Below are positions 6,570-14,163 of a stretch of 23,068 nucleotides of DNA, piece by piece. Position numbers and translations under genes: made by a program. Source of the DNA: SIG603 sp963621245 (GTDB taxonomy: Bacteria > Bacillota > Clostridia > Oscillospirales > Acutalibacteraceae); assembly GCA_963621245.1 (NCBI GenBank), contig CAVFCW010000019.1:1-23068 (forward strand), given 5' to 3'. The notes beneath the pieces are model-generated. The model saw only the letters and a list, made by a program, of their open reading frames with translations, was not told where the DNA came from and ran no database searches. Each line of letters opens with the position of its first letter. Within the stretch, counting starts at the first letter, position 1.

Positions 6570-7870
6570 TCATCTCCCCTCCTGTTGAACAAAATAGCGA
6601 GCTGGAATGTCAAATCTTCTTCAATAACAGAAACATAGCCGTTGTATTTTTCGGCAGCTTCACGAATTGTGGTCAAGCCGATTCCGTGAAGAGTTTTGTC
6701 GGCTTTTGTTGTACCCAAGCTTCCGTTTTCAAGCTTATTGTGCATACTGTTTTTAACGAAAACAAGAACCTCGTCCCCGTTTTTTCCCGCTTTGATTTTT
6801 ATCCACTTGTCACCGTCTGTAATTTTGGCGCAAGCCTCTATTGCATTAAGAATTGCATTTCTGAAAATATGTTCAAGATCTTCACTGCTGATAAACGACA
6901 AACAGTTTTCTTCGATGACTACATCATAAGCAATGCCCTTCTCTTTTGCTTTTTGACTTCCCTCAAAGAGTATAGCGTTAAGTGTGGGAACTCCCGTGTT
7001 ATAAGTAGTTCTTGCGTCATCAATTTCATGCAAAAGCTCATCAGCACTTTTCACTTCGGAACCGTTGCCCACAAAAGCTCCGTTTTCTTTAAGTATCATA
7101 ACCTGATTTTTCATTTCATGATACATTTTGCGGATTTTTCTGTGCTCCTGTTCCATTTGCAGATAGTATTCATAGAGATTTGCGTGCGCATTGTCGCCCG
7201 GATTATTAACCACAGGACTGAGCACGCCCCTTGTCGCTTTCATCAAAATAGGCATCTCGACCAGAATACTTATGCTTAAAAGGAAAACCATCAGATGAAA
7301 ACTGAGATTGAACGATTCATTAGACGCACAAAGATAAAGCAAAACCCAACACTCAACTGACTTCAAAATCAAAATGACAAATTTTCTGGTGTAAAACTCC
7401 CACCAACCGCTTTTGAAATTTTGAAGTGCGTCCAGCTGCAAAAGGCTGAGAGCCATTCCCAAATAAGCAACAACCAACAGATGAGAATTAAAACTGCTCA
7501 TATCGTCCGTTAACCAATTCGGGTCTTTTTGATAAGCAATATAGAGAATACTAACCGCAATGCTGAGGGTTGCGGCAATACCTACCACACCTTTAACAGC
7601 AACAATAAATTTCATTTCATGCCGAATTGACAAAAATATAATCAGGTACAAATACTCTAAGAAAAGAACTATGAAAAAATAGGCTCTTCCGAGACTTGCA
7701 AGATAAGAAAAAAAGAAAACTACCACACAAACAAGAGCCTTGCTTCTTAGTTTCATCGGTTTGAATAATTTATCTGCTTTATCCATTCCGTACGTGAAGA
7801 ACATCATATACATAACGCACGTCGCCCTTAAGCCGAGTATAAACAGATCTGTAAGTATATCAATTATCAT
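6566..7870 (-). CDS. GHKL-type (AgrC/VirS-like) sensor histidine kinase
   Basis: This 434-residue protein has about six hydrophobic segments in residues 1-210. A cytoplasmic dimerisation helix follows with the likely phosphorylated His251 (YHEMKNQ), then a GHKL ATPase domain with an N box (NAILNAIEA, 338-346) and a G box (HGIGLT, 395-400). This is the layout of AgrC, VirS and related kinases that pair with LytTR regulators. The ATG at 7870 is chosen over an in-frame TTG at 7885 because GGAG lies 9 bases upstream and it gives the ATGA overlap with the regulator stop. The 3' end overlaps the propeller sensor start by ATGA, so all three proteins are made from one message. The polytopic N-terminus may sense a peptide or receive a signal from the propeller protein. 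Confidence 0.88.
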   Translation of the reverse strand: MIIDILTDLFILGLRATCVMYMMFFTYGMDKADKLFKPMKLRSKALVCVVVFFFSYLASLGRAYFFIVLFLEYLYLIIFLSIRHEMKFIVAVKGVVGIAATLSIAVSILYIAYQKDPNWLTDDMSSFNSHLLVVAYLGMALSLLQLDALQNFKSGWWEFYTRKFVILILKSVECWVLLYLCASNESFNLSFHLMVFLLSISILVEMPILMKATRGVLSPVVNNPGDNAHANLYEYYLQMEQEHRKIRKMYHEMKNQVMILKENGAFVGNGSEVKSADELLHEIDDARTTYNTGVPTLNAILFEGSQKAKEKGIAYDVVIEENCLSFISSEDLEHIFRNAILNAIEACAKITDGDKWIKIKAGKNGDEVLVFVKNSMHNKLENGSLGTTKADKTLHGIGLTTIREAAEKYNGYVSVIEEDLTFQLAILFNRRGDE

Positions 7871-8571
7871 AAAACCATGCTCCAATGCTTTATGTATTCT
7901 TCCTTAAAGGCGTCAAGTCGATATTTGCTTATCGGCACATTGCAATTATCTTCAAGTACCACCGTGTTGGAAGTGTAGCTTTTGATTTTCGACATATTCA
8001 CAAGATAGCTTCGGTGAACCTGGAAAAAACCCTTTTTAATCAGCTTTTCGGTTATTTGCTTTAGCGTGCCTCGCCAGCGGTAAGTTTTTCCGTGACAATG
8101 AATCCAGATTTTATCACGCATAATCTCGATAAAAATAATATCGTCATAATTAACGCAGAAATTCTCGTTCTGGAACTGAAAGCAAAGGCAGTCGTCCTTT
8201 TTATTGCTTTTGGTATTAAGAGAATCAAGAGCCTCCCTTAACTTTTCATCATCAAGAGGCTTGAGAAGATATCTGAACGCATTGACTTTAAAGCTTTCAA
8301 AAACAAATTTCTCAAAAGCCGTAACAAATATAATCGTCAGATTTCTGTTTTCTTTTCTTATCTCGGTAGCTACTTCTACGCCGTTCATACCGGGCATTTC
8401 CATATCCAAAAAGAGAAGATCTATCTCGTTTAAGTTATAAGCAAGCAGTTCTTTTCCTCCGAGAAAACGGTTTATCTCAAAGTCTATATTCTTTTCTTGG
8501 TAGTACTTTGTCAGCTTTTCCTCGAGAATATCCATAATTCTGTTGTCATCATCACAAAGTGCAATTCTCAT
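7867..8571 (-). CDS. LytTR-family response regulator
   Basis: The 234-residue protein has a receiver domain with acidic residues Asp7-Asp9, phosphoacceptor Asp56 (LFLDMEMPG), Thr84 and Lys104 (LLKPLDD). A LytTR DNA-binding domain follows (about 130-234), containing the typical HRSYLVNMSKI segment. LytTR proteins bind paired direct repeats, often upstream of promoters that lack a -35. GAGGG lies 8 bases before the ATG. It is the first gene of a three-gene operon, with a promoter at 8738-8766 and a leader of about 160 nt. The candidate target nearest to hand is the pair of short-RNA promoters at the end of the operon, but this is inference. Confidence 0.9.
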   Translation of the reverse strand: MRIALCDDDNRIMDILEEKLTKYYQEKNIDFEINRFLGGKELLAYNLNEIDLLFLDMEMPGMNGVEVATEIRKENRNLTIIFVTAFEKFVFESFKVNAFRYLLKPLDDEKLREALDSLNTKSNKKDDCLCFQFQNENFCVNYDDIIFIEIMRDKIWIHCHGKTYRWRGTLKQITEKLIKKGFFQVHRSYLVNMSKIKSYTSNTVVLEDNCNVPISKYRLDAFKEEYIKHWSMVL

Positions 8572-8731
8572 TCGATTTTCCCTCAGTTCGTTTCAATTAC
8601 CTTTTAAAATCTGCAAGATTTTAAAAAGTAAAATTCTAAATTAAAGTTCTTTATTTACACCCAATAAAGGTGTTGTACATATATTTGATTTTTAAGGCTT
8701 ACGCCGCATTAAATATTGCAAAAATCTCTGC
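8572..8731 (-). other. Long structured 5' leader of the regulator operon
   Basis: About 160 nt separate the predicted transcription start from the ATG. On the minus strand it can form a GGC-GTAA-GCC mini-hairpin, an ACACC/GGGTGT hairpin, and a perfect 10-bp AT-rich hairpin (8602-8611 with 8617-8626, loop TGCAA) about 30-50 nt before the start codon. No known riboswitch core was recognised. It may affect translation or messenger stability. Confidence 0.35.
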
Positions 8732-8737
8732 AACTTG

Positions 8738-8766
8738 ATTATAGCAATCGGCAAGAATATATTCAA
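8738..8766 (-). promoter_or_regulatory. Promoter of the LytTR-GHKL-propeller operon
   Basis: On the minus strand TTGAAT (8761-8766) and TATAAT (8738-8743) are separated by exactly 17 bp, a near-consensus housekeeping promoter. The operon should be expressed without an activator. Confidence 0.7.
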
Positions 8767-8842
8767 TAAAAAAGTGAATAATCATGCCGATATTTTTTGA
8801 TATTGACCCAATTTAAAGACTTTTTAGGCAGTTTGATTTACA

Positions 8843-8871
8843 TAAAAACTGCTCCCCGATAAACGGGGAGC
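8843..8871 (-). terminator. Intrinsic terminator of rex
   Basis: The stem GCTCCCC (8851-8857) / GGGGAGC (8865-8871) with a seven-base loop starts about 20 bp after the rex stop. On the minus strand it is followed by AGTTTTTATG. Confidence 0.85.
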
Positions 8872-8891
8872 AAAGCAAATTTCAAAGTCTA

Positions 8892-9515
8892 TCAAGAGTT
8901 AAGTAATTTGTTGTTCAAATGTGCGAGCGAAAGAGCCAAATTCTCACTCTTGAGCAAAACACCGTTCGGAACATCTATTTTGCAAGGAGCAAAATTCCAA
9001 ATTGCTTTAATTCCTGTTTTTACCATTCTGTTACACACGCTCTGAGCTGCGTCCTCGCCTACTGTTATTATGCCAAGTTTTATGTTTTGAGAAGTACAGT
9101 AATTCTCAAATTCATTCATCGGCAACAAATTAACATGGCTGTCTGCGTCTCCGATTTTCTCCGGCAAATCAAAAGCCGCAACAATTTTAACGCCGTAACG
9201 CTCAAATTCCTCAAAGTGCATGAGTGCCATTCCAAGCTTTCCGGCACCGACCAAAACAGCATTGGTTATTTTATTATAGCCGAGATAATCTTCAAGCCGT
9301 GATATAAGATCCTTTGTGTTGTATCCGACTTTCGGTTTTCCCGCACCGCTCACCGCCGCAAGGTCTTTTCTTACCTGAACCTCGCCTAAGTTCAGATATT
9401 TTGCGATAGCCGTTGCTGATATGTGCTTATACTCGTCTTGTGGCAGTTCTCTCAAATAATTAAGGTAGCTTGGCAGTCTGCCGAGCGTTGCCTTTGAAAC
9501 AGGATTTTTATCCAT
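8892..9515 (-). CDS. rex: Redox-sensing transcriptional repressor Rex
   Basis: The 207-residue protein matches Rex in length and layout. An N-terminal winged helix (about 1-80, with LPSYLNYLREL and ISATAIAKYLNLGEVQVRKD) is followed by a Rossmann fold binding NAD(H), with the glycine motif VGAGKLG at 89-95, and a C-terminal swapped helix. Rex represses fermentation and NADH-reoxidation genes when NADH is low and leaves DNA when NADH rises. AAAGGAGG lies close before the ATG. It has its own promoter and terminator and sits downstream of ackA on the same strand, which fits a role in fermentative end-product control. No clear Rex box (TTGTnA-type dyad) was found by eye near any gene in this window. 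Confidence 0.95.
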   Translation of the reverse strand: MDKNPVSKATLGRLPSYLNYLRELPQDEYKHISATAIAKYLNLGEVQVRKDLAAVSGAGKPKVGYNTKDLISRLEDYLGYNKITNAVLVGAGKLGMALMHFEEFERYGVKIVAAFDLPEKIGDADSHVNLLPMNEFENYCTSQNIKLGIITVGEDAAQSVCNRMVKTGIKAIWNFAPCKIDVPNGVLLKSENLALSLAHLNNKLLNS

Positions 9516-9582
9516 CCTCTTTCCTCCTTTAAGTCAATTTCAGTTTATCAATACTCTTCTATTCGCTATTTTATTTTTATAT

Positions 9583-9611
9583 ATTTTATCATTATATATT
9601 AATAAAATCAA
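9583..9611 (-). promoter_or_regulatory. Probable rex promoter
   Basis: TTGATT (9606-9611) and TAAAAT (9583-9588) are 17 bp apart on the minus strand in very AT-rich DNA. Alternative -10 sequences overlap here, so the exact start is uncertain. Confidence 0.45.
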
Positions 9612-9681
9612 TGTTTTGGTCGACTTATTTGAACACAGCTTTGTAAAGTTTGTGTAAAGTCTATACAAAAGCCTTAGTAAA

Positions 9682-9717
9682 TAACAAAAACGGTGCCCGC
9701 CTAAAAGACGGACACCG
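9682..9717 (-). terminator. Intrinsic terminator of ackA
   Basis: The minus-strand stem CGGTGTCCGTC / GGCGGGCACCG (9691-9717, with G-U pairs) is followed by TTTTTGTTAT. It begins about 25 bp after the ackA stop. Confidence 0.85.
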
Positions 9718-9742
9718 CAAAAACAATAGCTTATTTATCTAA

Positions 9743-10948
9743 TTAAAGAGCCTCAACGATTGCTTTTGTATCACGTGCAATAACAAGCTCTTCGTTTGTA
9801 GGAACAACATAAACCTTAACCTTTGAGTCAGGTGTTGAGATGAGGGCTTCCTTGCCGCAGAGACCTTCGTTTGCGTCGTGATTGAAATCAACGCCGAATA
9901 CTTTGAGGCCCTTGCAGATTCTCTCACGGAGGTCAAACTGGTTCTCACCGAGACCCGCTGTAAATGTGATAACATCTACACCGCCGAGTGCAGCAACATA
10001 AGCGCCAATGTACTTCTGAATCTGGTAAACGAGCATCTCGTGTGCGAGGTGAGCTCTCTCGTTGCCCTCTGCCTCTGCCTTAGAAACATCACGGTCATCG
10101 GAAGAAACACCGGAAATACCGAGAAGACCGGACTTCTTGTTGAAGATGTTATCGAGCTCTTCGAGTGTGAGGTTCTCCTGCTCGCCGAGGAATGTAACAA
10201 CAGAAGGATCGAGTGTACCTGTACGTGTACCCATCATGAAACCGTCAAGCGGAGTAAGACCCATTGTTGTATCGATAACTTTACCGCCGTCAATAGCTGT
10301 GATTGAAGAACCGTTACCGATGTGGCAAGAGATGATCTTAAGATCCTTGATGTCTTTGCCCATGATCTCAGCAACACGGTTTGAAACGTATCTGTGAGAA
10401 GTACCGTGAGCACCGTATCTTCTGATCTTATCCTTCTCGTAGTACTCGTAAGGAATAGCATACATATAAGCCTTAGGCGGCATTGTTGCGTGGAAAGAAG
10501 TATCGAAAACAACAACCTGAGGTACATCCTTGCCGAGAACCTCGATGCAAGCCTTAACGCCCTGAACGTTTGCGCTGTTGTGAAGAGGAGCAAGCGGGAT
10601 GAGTGACTCGATGCCTGCGATTACCTCGTCGTTAACGAGCTCAGACTTTGAGAAGATAGCGCCGCCCTGAACAACTCTGTGTCCGACAGCGGAAATCTCG
10701 GAAAGATCCTTAACTGCGCCGTGCTCGGGATCGGAAACAGCCTGCATAACCTGCTGGAAAGCAACGGAGTGATTCTTCATGGGAATTTCCTTGCTTACAG
10801 AATAACCGTCAGCTGTCTTGTAGCTGAAAAGACCCATCTCGAGTCCGATTCTCTCACAGTTACCTTTGCAGAGCATCTGCTCGTTGTCCATATCAATGAT
10901 CTGGTACTTGAGTGATGAGCTACCTGCATTAATGACTAGAATTTTCAT
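9743..10948 (-). CDS. ackA: Acetate kinase
   Basis: The 401-residue protein has the usual acetate kinase length. It converts acetyl phosphate and ADP to acetate and ATP, the energy-yielding last step of acetate fermentation, in the cytoplasm. Visible signature residues are Asn7 (VINAGSSSLKY), Arg91 (GHRVVQGG), Asp149 (VFDTSFHATMP) and His181 (RYGAHGTSHRYV). The phosphate-binding segments HIGNGSS and DTTMGLTPLDG are also present. GGAGG lies 10 bases before the ATG. The codon bias looks strong, as expected for a highly expressed gene. It is transcribed alone and divergently from tmcAL; no phosphotransacetylase gene is next to it. Confidence 0.97.
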   Translation of the reverse strand: MKILVINAGSSSLKYQIIDMDNEQMLCKGNCERIGLEMGLFSYKTADGYSVSKEIPMKNHSVAFQQVMQAVSDPEHGAVKDLSEISAVGHRVVQGGAIFSKSELVNDEVIAGIESLIPLAPLHNSANVQGVKACIEVLGKDVPQVVVFDTSFHATMPPKAYMYAIPYEYYEKDKIRRYGAHGTSHRYVSNRVAEIMGKDIKDLKIISCHIGNGSSITAIDGGKVIDTTMGLTPLDGFMMGTRTGTLDPSVVTFLGEQENLTLEELDNIFNKKSGLLGISGVSSDDRDVSKAEAEGNERAHLAHEMLVYQIQKYIGAYVAALGGVDVITFTAGLGENQFDLRERICKGLKVFGVDFNHDANEGLCGKEALISTPDSKVKVYVVPTNEELVIARDTKAIVEAL

Positions 10949-10989
10949 TAAAATATTCCTCCATAGTATAGATAATAAAAAGCTAAGTG

Positions 10990-11019
10990 TTGAAAATCAA
11001 CCATCATCTGTAATATAAT
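10990..11019 (+). promoter_or_regulatory. tmcAL promoter
   Basis: TTGAAA (10990-10995) and TATAAT (11014-11019) are 18 bp apart on the plus strand, about 40 bp before the start codon. The hexamers sit within the 111-bp region shared with the divergent ackA gene, whose own promoter is less clear. Confidence 0.6.
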
Positions 11020-11059
11020 ATTACAAGTGTGATTAAATTTCAAGGAGATTATTTCGAAT

Positions 11060-12244
11060 ATGCTCTCAGAAAGACCGATTTCAGGTATTATTTGCGAATA
11101 TAATCCGTTTCACAGCGGTCATAAATATCAAATTGATAAAATCAAAGAAGAAACCGGCGGTTTTGTCGTATGCGTTATGAGCGGAAATTTCGTTCAGCGC
11201 GGTGAACCGGCCATAGTGGATAAATACACAAGAACGAAAATGGCTCTTTTGGGCGGAGCGGATTTGGTTATAGAATTGCCTGTAGCTTTCGCAGCTGCAT
11301 CTGCCGAAGCATTCGGCGAGTGCGCAGTTTATCTGCTTGACGCTTTGGGCGTTACCGACAGACTGTATTTCGGAAGCGAGAGCAGCGATATTTCCGCACT
11401 TAAAGAAATTGCAGATTTTCTTGACAGCTATGAGTATTCAAGCTCATTGAATTTTGAACTTCAAAAAGGACTGTCCTTCCCGAGTGCAAGAATGAATGCG
11501 GTTACTAAAAGTCTCGGTGAAAACTATTCTCAAATTCTTCAAAACCCAAACGATATACTCGGCATAGAGTATATAAAAGCGATAAATAAGCTTGGCTCCG
11601 ATATTAAACCGCACGCCATAAAACGCGTAGGTTCGGATCACGACAAAGCAAACGATTTAAAGCATATATCGGCAAAAAGCATCCGTGAATTAGTTAAAAA
11701 CGGCGAAGACGCTGAAAAATTTGTTCCGTTTATGGATTTGCTCACCGATGCCGTGAACAGCGGTGAAGCGCCAACCGACCTAAAATATCTTGAGAGAACA
11801 ATCCTTTACAAAATAAGATGTATGAACGAATCTCAGCTTATCGCTTTCCCCGATGTCGGAGAAGGACTCGAAAACAAAATAAAAAAAGCTGCCTCCAAAG
11901 CCGAAAATTTGGAGGAACTTTACGAGCTTATAAAATCCAAGCGATACACACATTCAAGAATAAGACGGATAATTTTGCGAATTCTCCTCGATATTGACAG
12001 CACCAAAATGAGCAAGCCAAAATACATAAGAATTCTCGGTATGAACAAGAACGGCGAGACTATATTGAGGGCAGGCAAAAACAAATATCCATTTGTTATG
12101 CGTTACAGCGAGGTTAAAAAATTAGACAATACTCAAATTTCGATTTATGAAACCGAAGCAAAAGCAGATGATATTTACGCTTTGACGAAACCGTCTATAA
12201 GCTGTGGCGGAAGCTACTTTACAAAAGGAATAATTAAGATTTAA
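11060..12244 (+). CDS. tmcAL: tRNA(Met) cytidine acetate ligase TmcAL (YlbM)
   Basis: The 394-residue protein matches the nucleotidyltransferase-like TmcAL family (B. subtilis YlbM, about 415 residues). The N-terminus carries the adenylyl-transfer motif FHSGH (17-21) in GIICEYNPFHSGHKYQI, followed by VMSGNFVQRGEPAI and KMALLGGADLVIELP, all conserved in the family. TmcAL activates free acetate with ATP to acetyl-AMP and transfers the acetyl group to the wobble cytidine of elongator tRNA-Met (ac4C34). CAAGGAG precedes the ATG at about 13 bases. It is the only plus-strand gene of the core and starts back to back with ackA, whose product is its substrate. A bidirectional terminator follows the stop. 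Confidence 0.92.
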   Translation: MLSERPISGIICEYNPFHSGHKYQIDKIKEETGGFVVCVMSGNFVQRGEPAIVDKYTRTKMALLGGADLVIELPVAFAAASAEAFGECAVYLLDALGVTDRLYFGSESSDISALKEIADFLDSYEYSSSLNFELQKGLSFPSARMNAVTKSLGENYSQILQNPNDILGIEYIKAINKLGSDIKPHAIKRVGSDHDKANDLKHISAKSIRELVKNGEDAEKFVPFMDLLTDAVNSGEAPTDLKYLERTILYKIRCMNESQLIAFPDVGEGLENKIKKAASKAENLEELYELIKSKRYTHSRIRRIILRILLDIDSTKMSKPKYIRILGMNKNGETILRAGKNKYPFVMRYSEVKKLDNTQISIYETEAKADDIYALTKPSISCGGSYFTKGIIKI

Positions 12245-12280
12245 AAACAAAGTCCGATTTTTTTAAATCGGACTTTGTTT
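12245..12280. terminator. Bidirectional terminator between tmcAL and the GNAT gene
   Basis: A perfect 16-bp stem (12245-12260 with 12265-12280) around TTTT has T-runs on both sides. It lies between two convergent stop codons. Confidence 0.9.
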
Positions 12281-12282
12281 TT

Positions 12283-12831
12283 TTATTTGATTTTCTCCCA
12301 ATCCTCTTTTGTGAGAAGATTAACGTGATCCGTTCTCAATTCCTGCATGAGTGGAACCCATTTGTCATTTTTCGTATGATGATAGATAAATCCGCATTTT
12401 TCCTGTACTCTTTTGGATTTCTCGTTTCCGTCATAATAAGCGCACCAAACTTTTTCCATTCCGAGTGTTTCAAAAGCCCTTTTGAGAAGTGCTTTTACTG
12501 CCTCGGGCATATAGCCGTTACCCCAGAATGGTTTTCCGAGCCAATAGCCGATTTCAGCCTGATCATCTGTGTCAAACAAATCGGAATGTCCGTTTAACAT
12601 AAGTTCGCAACAACCTATTGGTTTATTGTTTTCCTTGAGGCATATTGCGTAACATTCATTGCCCTGAAACACATTTTTGATGGTATTAAGACTTTCTGTG
12701 ATGTTTCTATGAGGCGGCCAACCGCACACAGGCCCTATATCAGGATCTTTCGCATACTTATAGAGTTCCTCGGCGTCGGATTTTTTCCACTTCCTCAATA
12801 TTAATCTTTCTGTTTCAATTGTATTGTTCAT
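12283..12831 (-). CDS. GNAT-family N-acetyltransferase (RimJ/RimL type)
   Basis: The 182-residue protein begins TIETERLILRKWKKSDAEEL, the standard opening of RimJ/RimL-like acetyltransferases. It contains QAEIGYWLGKPFWGNGYMPEA, the acetyl-CoA pyrophosphate-binding motif, followed by the expected ALLKRAFETLGMEKV and a closing EKCGFIYH segment. It transfers acetyl from acetyl-CoA to an amino group of an unknown protein or small molecule. The ATG at 12831 is preferred over a GTG at 12849: the latter has no ribosome site, while the purine-rich GAGAAAG lies before the ATG. It follows the rRNA methyltransferase by about 20 bp and is probably the last gene of that operon. Confidence 0.88.
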   Translation of the reverse strand: MNNTIETERLILRKWKKSDAEELYKYAKDPDIGPVCGWPPHRNITESLNTIKNVFQGNECYAICLKENNKPIGCCELMLNGHSDLFDTDDQAEIGYWLGKPFWGNGYMPEAVKALLKRAFETLGMEKVWCAYYDGNEKSKRVQEKCGFIYHHTKNDKWVPLMQELRTDHVNLLTKEDWEKIK

Positions 12832-12851
12832 AGCTTTTTTCTTTCTCACAT

Positions 12852-14162
12852 TCAGTGATAGCGAAGGCCTTTCGGATATTTATTTTTAAGTCTGCCGTTT
12901 GAGGCTTTTCCAAATCCGACTGTTATTCCGTTCACACATACGGCTGTGTAACCTTTTGTATCGGCTTCAATTTCCTCTCCGTGCAAAAATCTCAGCAATT
13001 CGTCTGAATTGACATCAAGATTTATGCTGTTTTTCAAATCATCCATTGAAGATGCCATAAAGAAGTGATGGTGCGGTTCAATCCTGTTCTTGATTATCTC
13101 TCCGAACAAAACTCCCGAACGCAAAACAGTTATTCCTTTAAGGTTTGGCAGACCGTCAGGCAAAAGGTAGATTTTGTCTTTTACGACAGTGATATTATTC
13201 CACTTCTTGTTGGTTAAATCATCGATAAGATCAATCTTTTCGGATTTTGTCTTAGTTGTTTGTTTGAAAGAGAAATCGTCTTCACCTTTTTTTCTGAGCC
13301 TTGCGGCAAAATGGCCCTCTCCGCCGTCCATGGGGTAAATTCTCACTGCGGGCATTCCGTCAAGACCGGCATGTGCATAGTCTGTTTTAACAGGAACAAT
13401 CTCAAAATCGGGATTATTTTCAAGAAATTCTGTGATAACGCCTTCGTTTTCTTCGTATGAGAATGTACAGGTGGAATAAACCAACTCTCCGCCTTTTTTT
13501 AAACAAACCGCCGCATCGTTTAAAATTGCAAGCTGCCTGACGGCGCACGAACTCACATGTTCGGGTGACCACTCTGTAACGGCTTCGCTGTTTTTTCTGA
13601 ACATACCCTCGCCCGAGCAAGGTGCGTCCACAACAATCTTATCGAAAAATTCCGGCAATGCGGCAGCTATTTTTTCGGGATATGATGAAGTGACAACTGC
13701 GTTGGCGATTCCCATTCTTTCCACATTGGAAAGAAGAATATTCGCTCTGCTTTTCACGACTTCATTACAAACAACAAGTCCTTCACCTTTAAGTTTTGAT
13801 GCAATTTGTGTTGTCTTTCCGCCTGGAGCCGCACACATATCAAGCACAAAATCACCCGGTTTCGGATCGAGTAACTCAACTGGAACCGAAGCCGAGGGCT
13901 CCTGTGAATAGAACGCTCCCGCACTGTGAAGCGGATTGAATCCAACCTTTATTTCCTCTGCGGAATAAAAAGAATCTTTGCAAAAAGGAGAAGCGGTAAG
14001 CTTTGTCGGCATAAGTTCAATTAACTTTTGCGGCGTGCATTTAAGCTCGTTAACTCTTATTCCTTTGGTAGGCGGAAGATTATATGAGTCGACAAATGCA
14101 TCAAATTCGTCTCCCAAATATTTTTTCATTCTTTCAAGAAATGATTCGGGAAGATTTGCCAT
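12852..14162 (-). CDS. rsmF: 16S rRNA (cytosine-C5) methyltransferase, RsmF/RsmB family
   Basis: The 436-residue protein has an N-terminal RNA-binding region and a Rossmann methyltransferase core with the SAM motif DMCAAPGGKT (108-117). The two cysteines of m5C enzymes are Cys182 in DAPCSGEGMF and Cys232 in YSTCTFSYEENE; the latter is the nucleophile and the former helps release product. The C-terminal third (about 300-436) ends GYTAVCVNGITVGFGKASNGRLKNKY, a PUA-like domain typical of RsmF/YebU-type enzymes in Firmicutes. It modifies a cytosine of 16S rRNA in the cytoplasm; the exact position cannot be told. AAGGAG overlaps the end of the yitT-type gene, whose stop lies one base before this ATG, so the two are coupled. 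RsmF is preferred over RsmB because of the PUA-like end. Confidence 0.85.
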   Translation of the reverse strand: MANLPESFLERMKKYLGDEFDAFVDSYNLPPTKGIRVNELKCTPQKLIELMPTKLTASPFCKDSFYSAEEIKVGFNPLHSAGAFYSQEPSASVPVELLDPKPGDFVLDMCAAPGGKTTQIASKLKGEGLVVCNEVVKSRANILLSNVERMGIANAVVTSSYPEKIAAALPEFFDKIVVDAPCSGEGMFRKNSEAVTEWSPEHVSSCAVRQLAILNDAAVCLKKGGELVYSTCTFSYEENEGVITEFLENNPDFEIVPVKTDYAHAGLDGMPAVRIYPMDGGEGHFAARLRKKGEDDFSFKQTTKTKSEKIDLIDDLTNKKWNNITVVKDKIYLLPDGLPNLKGITVLRSGVLFGEIIKNRIEPHHHFFMASSMDDLKNSINLDVNSDELLRFLHGEEIEADTKGYTAVCVNGITVGFGKASNGRLKNKYPKGLRYH

Positions 14163-14163
14163 A

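Noticed and set aside
6557..7279. Plus-strand open frame of 240 codons across the histidine kinase gene
   Set aside because: Antisense shadow of a kinase with intact H, N and G motifs; the translated product is low-complexity and rich in Phe, Cys and His.
8572..8731. c-di-GMP or other known riboswitch in the regulator leader
   Set aside because: The GTAA-loop hairpin suggested structure, but none of the conserved cores of c-di-GMP, SAM, TPP or similar riboswitches could be recognised.
9878..10306. Long plus-strand open frame of 142 codons across ackA
   Set aside because: It lies antisense to the well-supported acetate kinase gene, has no ribosome site and shows no family features; it is caused by the strong codon bias of ackA.
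8892..11060. Rex operator near rex, ackA or tmcAL
   Set aside because: Both strands were read for TTGTnA-type dyads upstream of these genes; nothing close to the consensus was found.
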